From Bradyrhizobium diazoefficiens (GTDB taxonomy: Bacteria; Pseudomonadota; Alphaproteobacteria; Rhizobiales; Xanthobacteraceae), in the NCBI RefSeq assembly GCF_016616235.1, contig NZ_CP067100.1, positions 496,001 to 560,000 of the forward strand: 64,000 nt of DNA, written 5' to 3'. How positions within the stretch are numbered: position 1 is the stretch's first letter; every line of letters starts with the position of its first letter. The notes below the pieces were generated by a model. It saw only the letters and a list, made by a program, of their open reading frames with translations, searched no databases and was not told the origin of the DNA. The position numbers were made by a program, and so were the translations under genes. Below, one piece after another: positions 43,869 through 54,494 of this stretch.

Positions 43869-45214
43869 CCGCGAACCTTCTCGCCTTCATTTGCGGCCCA
43901 CCATGGGCCTGGATCGATTGGAGTGCCGTCTTTGCGGAACTCGACATACAGCACAGGTTGACTCGCGTTCGTGGCGAGAATGGAGGCGACTTGAGAGGTC
44001 GACCCCATGGTCGCGACCGGCTCCCCCGTGAGCACAAACTGTCCGATGTTGACCGAAATGCGCTCCATCCCGGCGATCAGGACATGATACCCGCCCCCGG
44101 CATTGAGGATCAAGAGTTGTCCATAGCTGCGGAACGGGCCGGAATAGACCACCCAGCCGTCACACGGCGTTGTGACCTGGGAGCCGGGCTTGGTGGCCAG
44201 GGAAATGCCCTTCTGTACCCCGCCGACCCCGTCGGAACCGCCAAAGTCTCTGATCTTGTTACCGTTAACCGGAAGCGGCAGGAGGCCCTTGGCGGCCGCA
44301 AAGGCAATCGCCGGGGTGGTCCGGGAGCGGTCCTTGAACGCGGCCGGGCCCGAATTGATGTTGGCGCTGGCGGCCGCCTTGGCCTCGGCCTGCCTTGCAG
44401 CCTCGGCCGCCTTCTCGGCGGCCTTGGCTGCGCTCTGCAGGTCCTGCTCCATCCTGGTGATCAGTCCCTGGAGATCGCCGACCTGTTTCGAGAGCGCGAT
44501 GGCGCGCGAGCTCTCGGCGTCCAGATCCTTTTCGCGCGCGGCCTGCTGGCGCTGCCGCTCGTCGACCAAGGCGGTGAGGCGGGCCTGGTCGCTCCTGACT
44601 CTGTCGCGGTCGGAGGCGAGCTGGTCACGTTCGCTCGCGATGTTCTTGCGCAAGGCGACGATCTCGCCGAGCTCGCCCGCGATCTTTTCCGCGCGGCCGC
44701 GCAAGTCCGGTACCACGGCGCCGAGCAGCATCGCGGTGCGCAATGATTGCAGCGCATCCTCGGGCCGCACCAGCAGCGCCGGCGGCGTGCGCCTGCCGGC
44801 GCGCTGCAGGGCCGCCAGCACCTCGACGATGTCGGCGCGGCGCGAATCGAGCGAGGCGCGCATCTGCTGCTCGCGGCCGTTCAGCGTCTTCAGCCGCGCT
44901 TCGGCCTCGTCGATCTTGGTCTCGACGGCGCGCACGTTGGCGGCGGTGTCGATCAGCTGCTGATTGAGCTGGGTGCGGTCCTGGCCGAGCAAGGTGATCT
45001 CGGCCTTGAGCTTGGCCTGAGCTTCTTCCGCGCTCTTCTGCCTTGCGCGCGCGGCCTCCAGCTCCTGCTCGCGCTGCTTGATGGCGTCCGGCGAGACCGC
45101 CGCGGTCTGCGGCGCCGGCGTTGCCGTCTGGGCTTGTGCGAAGCTTTCTTCGGCGAAGAGGCTTGCGCCGGCGCAGCTTGCGATCAGCAACAAATTGAGA
45201 ATCGGCGCTCGCAT
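43865..45214 (-). CDS. envC: Murein hydrolase activator EnvC-like, M23 peptidase domain
   Basis: A 449-residue protein. The signal peptide MRAPILNLLLIASCAGASLFAEESFAQA is at the start (a TTG four codons upstream is less likely). A long coiled coil, rich in Glu/Gln/Arg/Ala, runs from about 35 to 265. The LytM/M23 domain is C-terminal (about 325-449): GISLATKPGSQVTTPCDGWVVYSGPFRSYGQLLILNAGGGYHVLIAGM. Several zinc-binding His positions appear degenerate, as in EnvC, which activates amidases rather than cutting itself. It is coupled to ctpA. Confidence 0.93.
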   Translation of the reverse strand: MRAPILNLLLIASCAGASLFAEESFAQAQTATPAPQTAAVSPDAIKQREQELEAARARQKSAEEAQAKLKAEITLLGQDRTQLNQQLIDTAANVRAVETKIDEAEARLKTLNGREQQMRASLDSRRADIVEVLAALQRAGRRTPPALLVRPEDALQSLRTAMLLGAVVPDLRGRAEKIAGELGEIVALRKNIASERDQLASDRDRVRSDQARLTALVDERQRQQAAREKDLDAESSRAIALSKQVGDLQGLITRMEQDLQSAAKAAEKAAEAARQAEAKAAASANINSGPAAFKDRSRTTPAIAFAAAKGLLPLPVNGNKIRDFGGSDGVGGVQKGISLATKPGSQVTTPCDGWVVYSGPFRSYGQLLILNAGGGYHVLIAGMERISVNIGQFVLTGEPVATMGSTSQVASILATNASQPVLYVEFRKDGTPIDPGPWWAANEGEKVRG

Positions 45215-45247
45215 CGCTTTAGGCAAAGGTGCTCGTTGTGGCGCGGA

Positions 45248-45730
45248 TCACGCGCGGTGATAGGGGTGGCCGGCCAGAATGGTGGCGGCCCGGTAAAGCT
45301 GTTCCAGAAGCATGACGCGGACCATTTGGTGCGGCCAGGTCGCAGAGCCGAACGCGATCGCGAGCTTGGCCTTACGGCGTAATTCGGGCGAAAGTCCGTC
45401 CGCCCCTCCGATCACGAAGATAGTATGACCGGCCCCCTCGTCGCGCCAGCGCCCGAGATGCCGTGCGAATACGGTGGAGTCGAGATTTTGCCCGCGCTCG
45501 TCCAGCGCCACCAGGATCGACTTGTCCGGAATATGCGCGGAGATCGCCGCAGCCTCCTCGGCCATCCGCGTCGCGGCGTCGCGCGCCCGGCTTTCGGGAA
45601 TGTCGTGGATGGCGAGCTCGCGGAATCCGAGCTTGCGGCCGGCCTCGTCGAACCGCTCGAAATAGCGGTCGGCAAGCTCCCGTTCGGGGCCCTGCTTCAG
45701 CCGGCCCACCGCAATGACAGCAACGCGCAT
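45248..45730 (-). CDS. rlmH: 23S rRNA (pseudouridine1915-N3)-methyltransferase
   Basis: A 160-residue SPOUT methyltransferase started at MRVAVIAVGRLKQGPE. The SAM-binding knot has TIFVIGGADGLSPELRRKAKLAIAFGSATWPHQMVRVMLLEQLYRA and the C-terminal YHRA typical of RlmH. It modifies helix 69 of 23S rRNA in assembled 70S ribosomes. It is next to rsfS, the usual proteobacterial pair. Confidence 0.97.
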   Translation of the reverse strand: MRVAVIAVGRLKQGPERELADRYFERFDEAGRKLGFRELAIHDIPESRARDAATRMAEEAAAISAHIPDKSILVALDERGQNLDSTVFARHLGRWRDEGAGHTIFVIGGADGLSPELRRKAKLAIAFGSATWPHQMVRVMLLEQLYRAATILAGHPYHRA

Positions 45731-45824
45731 GATGTTCAGAGTCGTGTTTTCGAGACCGCGCGCAGTTCGCGCGCGCACGACGCTAGCATGCGCGTCAGCC
45801 GATTCGAAATCGGCTCCAGTGAGC

Positions 45825-46259
45825 CTAGATCGCCTTCGCCGCCCCTGGGCCCTGCGTGTACAACCGCTCGAGGTTGTAGAACTCGCGGACTTCGGGTCTG
45901 AACACGTGCACGATCACATCGCCGGAATCAATCAGCACCCAGTCGCAATTGGGCAAGCCCTCGACATGGATGTTCTTGATGCCGTTTTCCTTGAGGCTCT
46001 TCGTGACGTTGTCCGCGATCGCGCCGACGTGCCGGTTCACCCGGCCGGTGGTGACGATCATGTAGTCGGAGTACGCCGATTTGCCGCGAAGGTCGATTGT
46101 GACCGTCTCTTCCGCCTTCATGTCCTCGAGGCGGGAGAGGATCAGGCTCAGCGTCTTGTCGGCGTCGGGTTGCGCCTGCAAGGCCGCTTGGGTCGATGTT
46201 TTACGCGTAGGCTTGGCAACCTTGGGTAAAACAGACTTTGTCGAAGCTGACTTGGACAA
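45825..46259 (-). CDS. rsfS: Ribosome silencing factor
   Basis: A 144-residue RsfS/Iojap protein that binds L14 and blocks 30S-50S joining under starvation. The first 30 residues are polar and Lys/Ser/Thr-rich, longer than the family core. The core starts at LSLILSRLEDMKAEETVTIDL and includes SAYSDYMIVTTGRVNRHVGAIADNV, GLPNCDWVLIDSGDVIVHVFRPEVREFYNLERL, all conserved. Followed by rlmH. Confidence 0.97.
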   Translation of the reverse strand: MSKSASTKSVLPKVAKPTRKTSTQAALQAQPDADKTLSLILSRLEDMKAEETVTIDLRGKSAYSDYMIVTTGRVNRHVGAIADNVTKSLKENGIKNIHVEGLPNCDWVLIDSGDVIVHVFRPEVREFYNLERLYTQGPGAAKAI

Positions 46260-46327
46260 TACAGATGTGGTCAGGGACCATTCCTTTCACTGTATCGCGA
46301 ACGCCGAATCCAGCGCCCACTGGTTAC

Positions 46328-46356
46328 ACTACATCATGTGGGGTTAAGGGTTTCAA
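46328..46356 (-). promoter_or_regulatory. Possible promoter of rsfS
   Basis: On the minus strand TTGAAA, 17 bases, TGTAGT. It lies about 70 bases before the rsfS start in the gap after nadD, so rsfS-rlmH may have its own promoter. Confidence 0.35.
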
Positions 46357-46401
46357 TATGCCAGAGAGCCCGGAGCCCACACCCCATGTGCAAGGTCCGT
46401 C

Positions 46402-47046
46402 TCACTTGGTACCTTTCCAGCTCCCGTCCGGGTTCCGCAGGCCCGTCGAGGAGAGGTTCAACTTCAATCCGGTGAGGAAAACCCAGGCCGGGGCCGGCCG
46501 ATCCGCAAGTAGGGCTGCCTTGTTCTCCGGCAGGCGATAGCGCGCGAGCGCCCTGGCGGCGGGAGAGGCGAGGGCACGAAAACTCTGCGGTGGGCGATCG
46601 ATGACCGCAATCGGCACCTGGCCAGCGATGCGCCGCCAGTGCTGCCAACGGTGGAATTGAGCGAGATTGTCGGCGCCCATAATCCAGACAAAGCGCAAGC
46701 CCGAGAAGCGGCGGCGCAAGGTGTTGATCGTGTCGATAGTATAGCGGGTGCGAATGACGGATTCGAGACAGCTCACCTCGATCCGAGGATCATTAGCAAC
46801 GTCGCGCGCGGCCTGCATGCGCTCGCCGAGTTCATGCAGGGTCCCGTTCTCCTTCAGCGGATTGCCGGGCGTCACCAGCCACCAGACGCGATCGAGTTGC
46901 AAGCGCCTCAAGGCGAACTGGCTGATCGCACGGTGCGCCTGATGCGGCGGATTGAACGAGCCGCCGAGCAGGCCGATGCGCATGCCCTCCGTGTGGGGCG
47001 GGACCGCTTGCGCTAAGAAGCGCGGCGCGACGAAATTGTTGCTCAA
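46402..47046 (-). CDS. nadD: Nicotinate-nucleotide adenylyltransferase
   Basis: A 214-residue enzyme of NAD synthesis, adenylating nicotinate mononucleotide. The nucleotidyltransferase motif is [14 protein letters not shown] (usually PPHxGH; here Gln-Ala), then ARYTI-type [16 protein letters not shown] and [13 protein letters not shown]. The ending motif ISSTxIR is LSSTGLR here. The start could be the TTG at 47046 or the ATG at 46983 (193 residues); the latter has its GGAGG only about three bases away, so the TTG is kept with caution. It follows proA. Confidence 0.94.
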   Translation of the reverse strand: MSNNFVAPRFLAQAVPPHTEGMRIGLLGGSFNPPHQAHRAISQFALRRLQLDRVWWLVTPGNPLKENGTLHELGERMQAARDVANDPRIEVSCLESVIRTRYTIDTINTLRRRFSGLRFVWIMGADNLAQFHRWQHWRRIAGQVPIAVIDRPPQSFRALASPAARALARYRLPENKAALLADRPAPAWVFLTGLKLNLSSTGLRNPDGSWKGTK

Positions 47047-47062
47047 TGCCCGCCCTGCGACT

Positions 47063-48358
47063 TTACGGCCGCGTCTGCCCGGTGCCGTGAACGCGATATT
47101 TGAAGCTCGTCAACTGCTCGGCGCCGACAGGGCCGCGGGCATGGAAGCGGCCGGTGGCGATGCCGATCTCGGCGCCGAAACCGAACTCGCCGCCATCGGC
47201 GAACTGCGTCGAGGCGTTGTGCAGCACGATCGCGGAATCGACCTCGCTGAGGAACTTTTTTGCCGGCGCCTCATCCGCGCTCACGATCGCATCGGTGTGA
47301 TGCGAGCCGTGGGCCTGGATATGCGCGATCGCGCCGTCGACGCCGTCGACGACCTTCGCCGCGATGATCGCGTCGAGATATTCAGTGTCCCAATCGTCGT
47401 CGCTGGCAGGCTTGACGCGCGCGTCGGTGTTCTGCACGGCGTCGTCGCCGCGCACCTCGCAGCCGGCATCCAACAGCATCTCGACCAGCGGCTTCAGGTT
47501 CTTGCCGGCAGCGGCGCGATCGATCAGCAGCGTCTCGGCCGCGCCGCAGACGCCGGTGCGGCGCATTTTTGCGTTGAGCACGATCGACTTCGCCATGGCG
47601 AGGTCGGCGCTTGCATCGACATAGACGTGGTTGACGCCTTCGAGATGCGCGAACACCGGCACGCGCGCCTCCTGCTCGACGCGGGCGACGAGGCTTTTTC
47701 CCCCGCGCGGCACGATCACGTCGATCGCGCCCTTCAATCCGGACAACATCATGCCGACCGCCGCGCGGTCGCGCGTTGGCACCAGCGTGATGGCCGCTTC
47801 GGGCAGGCCCGCTTCGCGCAAGCCCTGGACGAGACATTCATGGATGGCGCGGCACGACCGGAAACTGTCGGAGCCGCCGCGCAGGATCACGGCATTGCCC
47901 GACTTCAGGCACAGCACGCCGGCATCCGCCGCAACATTGGGCCGGCTCTCGAAAATCACGCCGACCACGCCGAGCGGCACGCGCACGCGCTCGATGGTCA
48001 TGCCGTTCGGCCGCTGCCAGCTCTCGATGACGACGCCGATGGGATCAGCGATGCCGCGCACGATGCCGATGCCCTCGGCCATGCCTTCGACGCGCGCCGG
48101 GGTCAGGGTCAGGCGGTCGATGAAGGAGGAGGTGGCATTGCCGGAGGCGCGGGCCTCGGCGACGTCCTCGGCATTGGCGGCAAGGATCGCCGCAGCGTTG
48201 CTGCGGATCGCCCGCTCCATGGCTTCCAGCGCCCGGTTCTTCTGCTCCGGCGGCGCCAGCGCCAGCACGCGCGCGGCCGCGCGGGCTTTGGCGGCGAGAT
48301 CGGACATCAGCGCCTGGAGATCGGCATTGCCGTCAACGGCTTTGAGGGGGGCGGCCAT
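47063..48358 (-). CDS. proA: Glutamate-5-semialdehyde dehydrogenase
   Basis: A 431-residue NADPH-dependent enzyme reducing gamma-glutamyl phosphate, second step of proline synthesis. The aldehyde-dehydrogenase fold includes [32 protein letters not shown] and the catalytic Cys in [14 protein letters not shown]. The ending [20 protein letters not shown] is the family signature. ATG 48358 is chosen over a TTG three codons upstream. A palindromic repeat separates it from proB. Confidence 0.97.
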   Translation of the reverse strand: MAAPLKAVDGNADLQALMSDLAAKARAAARVLALAPPEQKNRALEAMERAIRSNAAAILAANAEDVAEARASGNATSSFIDRLTLTPARVEGMAEGIGIVRGIADPIGVVIESWQRPNGMTIERVRVPLGVVGVIFESRPNVAADAGVLCLKSGNAVILRGGSDSFRSCRAIHECLVQGLREAGLPEAAITLVPTRDRAAVGMMLSGLKGAIDVIVPRGGKSLVARVEQEARVPVFAHLEGVNHVYVDASADLAMAKSIVLNAKMRRTGVCGAAETLLIDRAAAGKNLKPLVEMLLDAGCEVRGDDAVQNTDARVKPASDDDWDTEYLDAIIAAKVVDGVDGAIAHIQAHGSHHTDAIVSADEAPAKKFLSEVDSAIVLHNASTQFADGGEFGFGAEIGIATGRFHARGPVGAEQLTSFKYRVHGTGQTRP

Positions 48359-48469
48359 GGGGGTCAAAACCTTCTGCTAAGGCGGTGTCCTAGCACGGAA
48401 ATCCCGCTTTTGCGAAGGGCGGGCAGGGTATGGCTGGGCTTCGCGATAGGGGTCACCAGGACCGTTGGG

Positions 48470-48553
48470 CATGGCCGGGCTTGTCCCGGCTATCCACGCC
48501 CTCGCCGCGGAGTCGAAAGAACGTGGATGCCCGGGACAAGCCCGGGCATGACG
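48470..48553. repeat. Palindromic repeat between proB and proA
   Basis: CATGGCCGGGCTTGTCCCGG and CCGGGACAAGCCCGGGCATG are outer inverted arms, with TATCCACG / CGTGGAT inside. Same family as the one in the atpA-atpG spacer. Confidence 0.75.
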
Positions 48554-48561
48554 GCCCAGCC

Positions 48562-49683
48562 TTACCCGCCCACCACCAGATCGTCGCGGTGGATCATCTC
48601 GGATCGCCCGCTGATGCCGAGGATGGCCACCACGTCCTTTGAGGAGCGACCCTTGATCCGTTCGGCGTCGTCCGCGTCGTAGGCGATCAGGCCGCGGCCG
48701 ACCTCGCTGGTATCGGGACCGCGCACGATCACCGCATCGCCGCGGGCGAACTGGCCTTCGACCTTGATCACGCCTGCCGGCAGCAAGCTGGCGCCGGCGC
48801 GCAGTGCCGTTACAGCGCCGGCATCGATCGTCAGCGTGCCCTTCGGTTCCAGCGAGCCGGCGATCCAGCGTTTTCGCGAGGTGACGGGATTGGCGGGGGT
48901 CAGGAACCAGGTGCAGCGGCCGCCGTCGGCGATCGCCTGCAAGGGATGCTCGATCTTGCCGGAGGCGATCAGCATATGCGTGCCGCCTGTCGTCGCGATT
49001 TTGGCCGCCTCGACCTTGGTGCGCATGCCGCCGCGCGACAACTCGGACTCGGCGTCTCCCGCCACCGCTTCGATCTCCGACGAGATGCTCTCCACCACCG
49101 GGATCAGCTTGGCATTCGGGTTGTTCTTCGGCGGCGCGTCGTAGAGCCCGTCGATGTCGGACAGCAGCACCAGCAGATCGGCGCTCGCCATGGTGGCGAC
49201 GCGCGCGGCGAGGCGGTCATTGTCGCCGTAGCGGATCTCGTTGGTGGCGACCGTGTCGTTCTCGTTGATCACTGGGATCGCGCGCCATTCCAGCAACTTG
49301 CCGATGGTGGAGCGAGCGTTGAGATAACGGCGGCGTTCCTCGGTGTCCTGGAGCGTCACCAGGATCTGTCCCGCGCCGATGCCGTGAGCGCCCAGCACCT
49401 CCGACCAGATCCGCGCCAGCGCGATCTGGCCGACCGCGGCGGCAGCCTGGCTCTCCTCCAGCTTCAGCGGGCCGCGCGGCAGCTTGAGCCGGCTGCGGCC
49501 GAGCGCGATCGAGCCGGAGGAGACGACGAGGACGTCGCGGCCTTCCTTGTGCAGTTTGGCCATGTCGTCGGCGAGCGCGGCGAGCCAGGACGCGCGCACC
49601 TCGCCCTTGTCGGAATCCACCAGCAGCGCGGAGCCGACTTTGACGACGATGCGGCGGAATTGACTGAGTTCGGGGCTGGCCAT
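48562..49683 (-). CDS. proB: Glutamate 5-kinase
   Basis: A 373-residue kinase, first step of proline synthesis. The amino-acid kinase domain (about residues 8-260) has [47 protein letters not shown] and [18 protein letters not shown]-terminal PUA domain (about 280-365, [25 protein letters not shown]) follows, as in long-form ProB. The start at [12 protein letters not shown] is chosen; further upstream the frame is not conserved-looking. ProA is directly downstream. Confidence 0.97.
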   Translation of the reverse strand: MASPELSQFRRIVVKVGSALLVDSDKGEVRASWLAALADDMAKLHKEGRDVLVVSSGSIALGRSRLKLPRGPLKLEESQAAAAVGQIALARIWSEVLGAHGIGAGQILVTLQDTEERRRYLNARSTIGKLLEWRAIPVINENDTVATNEIRYGDNDRLAARVATMASADLLVLLSDIDGLYDAPPKNNPNAKLIPVVESISSEIEAVAGDAESELSRGGMRTKVEAAKIATTGGTHMLIASGKIEHPLQAIADGGRCTWFLTPANPVTSRKRWIAGSLEPKGTLTIDAGAVTALRAGASLLPAGVIKVEGQFARGDAVIVRGPDTSEVGRGLIAYDADDAERIKGRSSKDVVAILGISGRSEMIHRDDLVVGG

Positions 49684-49865
49684 GATACTAGGGGACGAAT
49701 TGCTCGGGAGACGGCGGAGCGGCAGGCGCTGATGAGGGCAGCTTTTGCAGCAGGACGATGGCCGGCGCAAGGCGGCCCGCACGGTAAACCGGCACCAATG
49801 TCGGCTTGTGTCGCGCGGCCGCCTGGCTCTAATTGCCGCCCACGATAATGGGCCGGAGGAAACGA

Positions 49866-50831
49866 ATGGATCGCCGCGAATTCATCGCCGGATGTCTCGG
49901 GCTGCCGCTTTTGACGGAAACGGGTCGAGCACAAGCGCAGGCTGGGCTGACAAAAATCATCTTTCCGTTCGCGGCCGGAGCGGGCGGCGACACGCTGTGC
50001 CGGCTAATCGCGCAGGAAATGGCCCCGGTGCTGCAACGGACTATCGTAGTGGAAAACCGCACCGGCGGCGACGGTCTGATCGGCATCAAGGCGGTGAAGG
50101 GGGCGAGTGCCGACGGCAGCATGGTGCTGGTGACGACCGGGCCGACGATGTATCTGCTGCCGATGGTGGAGACGACGCCGAGCTTCGACTCGGCCAAGGA
50201 TTTCATGCCGGTGTCGCTGCTGGCGCGCTTCGAATTCGCGCTCGTGGTCGGACCGGCGATGGATGCCGCCGACTTCAAGGGCTTTGTCGCCTGGCTGAAG
50301 GCGCATCCCGACACGACGTCGTTCGGGGTGCCAAGCAACGGCACCATCCCGCACTTCATGGGCTCCAAGCTCGAGAAGGATCTCGGCATTCCGCTGACCC
50401 GCGTGCCTTATCGCGGCAGCGCGCCGATGCTCAACGATCTCGTCGGCGGCCATACCTCGTTCGGCATCACGACATTGGCGGACGCGCTGCCGCAGCATCG
50501 CGCCAAGAGCGTGAAGATCATCGCGGTCGCGAGCGCGGCGCGGTCGCCGTTCGCCCCTGATGTTCCGACGCTGAAAGAGAGCGGCGTCGATCTCGTCGCG
50601 GACGCCTGGTACGGGATGTGGCTCCCGGCCGGCAGCCCGCCGGAATTCGCGAGCAAGCTGGGCGCCGCCGCGAGCGCTGCGCTCGCCAAGCCCGAGGTGA
50701 AGGAGAAGCTCACGGGAATCGGCCTGATCCCGATCGGGAGCAGCGCGGACGGATTGTCGAAGGAACTCGCCGCCAACACGGCATTCTGGCAGCCGATCGT
50801 GAAGGCGACGGGATACAAGATCGAGAATTGA
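49866..50831 (+). CDS. Tripartite tricarboxylate transporter substrate-binding (Bug/TctC) protein
   Basis: A 321-residue periplasmic receptor. The start [16 protein letters not shown] carries a RR-x-FI pattern like a Tat-type signal, cleaved about after [13 protein letters not shown] lies 6-11 bases before the ATG. The Bug-family core has [63 protein letters not shown] and [20 protein letters not shown]. It would bind a carboxylated ligand. No TctA/TctB membrane genes are adjacent, so it is an orphan receptor. It lies opposite to its neighbours proB and the sulfatase gene. Confidence 0.9.
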   Translation: MDRREFIAGCLGLPLLTETGRAQAQAGLTKIIFPFAAGAGGDTLCRLIAQEMAPVLQRTIVVENRTGGDGLIGIKAVKGASADGSMVLVTTGPTMYLLPMVETTPSFDSAKDFMPVSLLARFEFALVVGPAMDAADFKGFVAWLKAHPDTTSFGVPSNGTIPHFMGSKLEKDLGIPLTRVPYRGSAPMLNDLVGGHTSFGITTLADALPQHRAKSVKIIAVASAARSPFAPDVPTLKESGVDLVADAWYGMWLPAGSPPEFASKLGAAASAALAKPEVKEKLTGIGLIPIGSSADGLSKELAANTAFWQPIVKATGYKIEN

Positions 50832-50837
50832 GGTGTT

Positions 50838-51007
50838 CTCCCTCTCCCCGTTCTTACGGGGCCGCGACGAGCTTCGCTCGCGCTGAGAGGGTTGGGGTGA
50901 GGGGCTGGCTCGGCAAAGACACTGACAGTTGGACTCGCGGAGAGTCCCCCCCCCTCACCCGGAATTGCTCTCGCAAATTCCGGCCTCTCCCCGCAGGCGA
51001 GGAGAGG
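50838..51007. repeat. Palindromic repeat downstream of the Bug receptor gene
   Basis: CTCCCTCTCCCCG at the left and GCAGGCGAGGAGAGG at the right, with GGGTTGGGGTGAGGGG facing CCCCCTCACCC inside. It lies between the convergent receptor and sulfatase genes. Confidence 0.65.
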
Positions 51008-51018
51008 CAAAGAGCAAC

Positions 51019-52653
51019 TCACATCTTCGCGCGCTGGGCGATGCCGTCCTTGATCGCCGCGAGCTCTTTCTCGTCCCAGATGCCGATCAAAATCCCACCC
51101 TTCACCTGCAGCTGGTTGTCGGCATAGTTCGCGATCTTCTCGCGCGGCGTGGTGATGTGGTCGTTCGGATGCAGCGCCCAGTCGAACAGCTCGGCCTGGA
51201 GCTTTGCGATGATGCCGGCGCACTCGGGGTCGTCGCCGCGATCGACATATTCCTGCGGATCGGTTTCGAGGTCGTACAGCATGGGGCGGAAGCCGGAGGC
51301 GTGGATGTATTTCCAGCGGCCGTCGAACACCATGAACAGGCGGCAGCGCTCGATCGGCTGATTCAGCTTCAGCCGCACGTCCTGCATCGCATAGTCGTAT
51401 TCGGAGAACGCCACCTTGCGCCAGTCCGGCGGCGTCGGTCCCCGCAGCAGCGGCAGCAGCGAGCGCCCTTCGAGGATGTGGCCCGGCACCTTGCCGCCGA
51501 AATAATCGACGAAGGTCGGCGCCAGATCGATACCTTCCACCAGGGCGTCGCAGCGCGTGCCGCGCGTGGCATCGGCTTCCCTGGACGGATCGATGACGAT
51601 CAGCGGGATCTTCGCGGATTGCTCGTGGAACAGGTCCTTCTCGCCCATCCAGTGATCGCCGAGATAGTCGCCATGATCGGAGGTGAACACGATCATGGTG
51701 GTGTCCGTGAGGCCGCGCGCCTCCAGGAATTTCATCAACACGCCCATCTGGTCGTCGATCTGGGTGATCAGGCCCATATAGGTCGGGATCACCTTCTCGC
51801 GGGCGTCGTCGCGCGCCATGTTGCGGGAGTAGCGCATGTCCATATAGGCGCCGAACACCGGATGCGGGCTCGAGCGCTCGCGCTCGGAGCGGATCACCGG
51901 AATCATGTCGTCCGTTGAATACATGCTCGCATAAGGCTCTGGCGCGATATAGGGCCAGTGCGGCTTGATGTAGGACAGATGCAGGCACCACGGGCGGCCG
52001 TCGGTCTCGGCCTCGGTGATGAAGTCCATCGCGCGCCGCGTCATGTAGGGCGTTTCGGAATGCTCCTCCGGCACGCGCGCGGCCTTGTCGGCGTGCACCA
52101 GCAGCCAGCCGTTCTGCAAGCTGCCGTCCTCCGCGGCCCCTGAATTGGCCCAGTGCTCCCAGGGGTTCGGCGCGTCAAAGCCCTGCTTTCGCAGATACTC
52201 ATCGTATTTCGGCCGCGGCCTTCCGGTCGGATGCAGCCCGTCGTCGCGCTCGTAAGGTTCAAACCCGCATTCGGCGACGTGGACGCCGATCATCGATTCC
52301 GGCGGGATACCGAGCGCCTTCATGCCTTCCAGATCGGGCGCCATGTGGGTTTTGCCGACCAGCACATTGCGCACACCAATCTTCTTCAGGTGATCGCCGA
52401 GCGTGGGCTCGCCGACGCGCAGCGGCCAGCCATTCCAGTGCGAACCGTGCGAGCGCATGTAGCGTCCGGTATAGAACGACATCCGCGACGGCCCGCAGAT
52501 CGGCGACTGCACATACGCCTTGGTGAAGAGCACGCCGCGCCTGGCCATGGCGTCGATGTTCGGCGTCTTCAGCGTCGGATGGCCGGTGCAGCCGAGATAA
52601 TCATAGCGAAGCTGGTCGCACATGATCCAGAGAACGTTCTTCGCGCGCGCCAT
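51019..52653 (-). CDS. Sulfatase-like hydrolase (phosphonate monoester hydrolase type)
   Basis: A 544-residue cytosolic alkaline-phosphatase-superfamily enzyme. The metal ligand is in VLWIMCDQLRYDYLG, the formylglycine-type motif CGPSR (Cys about residue 53) in SPICGPSRMSFYTGRY, and the second metal site in VFTSDHGDYLGDH. The TQIDDQMGVLMKFLE and GRWKYIHASGFRPMLYDLETDPQEY blocks resemble rhizobial phosphonate monoester hydrolase, a relative of arylsulfatases. The Cys needs maturation to formylglycine. There is no signal peptide. It lies between obgE and proB, interrupting that gene order with the receptor gene. Confidence 0.9.
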   Translation of the reverse strand: MARAKNVLWIMCDQLRYDYLGCTGHPTLKTPNIDAMARRGVLFTKAYVQSPICGPSRMSFYTGRYMRSHGSHWNGWPLRVGEPTLGDHLKKIGVRNVLVGKTHMAPDLEGMKALGIPPESMIGVHVAECGFEPYERDDGLHPTGRPRPKYDEYLRKQGFDAPNPWEHWANSGAAEDGSLQNGWLLVHADKAARVPEEHSETPYMTRRAMDFITEAETDGRPWCLHLSYIKPHWPYIAPEPYASMYSTDDMIPVIRSERERSSPHPVFGAYMDMRYSRNMARDDAREKVIPTYMGLITQIDDQMGVLMKFLEARGLTDTTMIVFTSDHGDYLGDHWMGEKDLFHEQSAKIPLIVIDPSREADATRGTRCDALVEGIDLAPTFVDYFGGKVPGHILEGRSLLPLLRGPTPPDWRKVAFSEYDYAMQDVRLKLNQPIERCRLFMVFDGRWKYIHASGFRPMLYDLETDPQEYVDRGDDPECAGIIAKLQAELFDWALHPNDHITTPREKIANYADNQLQVKGGILIGIWDEKELAAIKDGIAQRAKM

Positions 52654-52749
52654 GCCTATCGCTCCATCTTCGTTTGCAGGACATTGCGCTATTGATAGTG
52701 CGAAGAAAACCTCTCCCGAAGGGAGAGGTGTTGAGAGAGCGCCGCCCTG

Positions 52750-53793
<1,044 letters not shown>

Positions 53794-53892
53794 TCATAGG
53801 TAGGCCAGCCGGTCCCGCGCGGCAACCCGCCATGACCCGCAAATCCGCCGAATTTCCGCGAATTCCGGCCTTTGCTTAACCTCAGGACGACG

Positions 53893-54372
53893 TCAAACGG
53901 GCCGGCGGCGGATCAGAAATTTCTGCATCCCCTCCAGCACCAATTCCTTGCGCTGGTTGAACACGGTGCTCCGAAGCGTCACCACGCCGGTCGAACGTCC
54001 TGGCACGAGCTCGGTGACCTCAAGCGCCGGATAGATGGTGTCGTCGGCGAATACGGGTTTGAGGAACCGGCTCGACTGTTCGAGGAAGCCGACCAGCGAC
54101 TCCTCAACCATGAACGGAAACAGGCCGGCGCCGGGCGCGGTGTGGATCAGCGTCTGAAAACCGTGCGCCAAGAGATGCGGCATGCCGCGGCTGCGGCAAT
54201 ATTCGACATCGTAGTGCACCGGATGGGTGTCGCCGCTCGCGGTCTGGAACGCCGCGAACACCGCGGTGGTCTGGGTCCGGCTCGGCAGCACGAAGCGTTC
54301 GCCGACCACGAAATCCTCAAACCAGCGCTGCCCAGGAATCATGCGATGCTGGCTTGGATCGAAATCGGTCAT
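53893..54372 (-). CDS. MaoC-like dehydratase (hot-dog fold)
   Basis: A 159-residue protein started at MTDFDPSQHRMIPG (an ATG four codons upstream is possible). The single hot-dog domain has FVVGERFVLPSRTQT, the catalytic Asp/His-type ASGDTHPVHYDVEYCRSRGMPHLLAHG (hydratase 2 motif), and the C-terminal VVTLRSTVFNQRKELVLEG. Family members hydrate enoyl-CoA or act on short acyl thioesters. No fatty-acid gene is adjacent, so the substrate is open. Confidence 0.9.
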   Translation of the reverse strand: MTDFDPSQHRMIPGQRWFEDFVVGERFVLPSRTQTTAVFAAFQTASGDTHPVHYDVEYCRSRGMPHLLAHGFQTLIHTAPGAGLFPFMVEESLVGFLEQSSRFLKPVFADDTIYPALEVTELVPGRSTGVVTLRSTVFNQRKELVLEGMQKFLIRRRPV

Positions 54373-54494
54373 GCGCTGCACCATCGGGACGAATTCGGAG
54401 CCTGATCCGTACCGCGCGGCGCGCAATGCGACAATGCGTTCAATTCGTCCAAGGCGGGCTTGTCCCGCGCGTTCACGCGATTACAACGGCAGCG

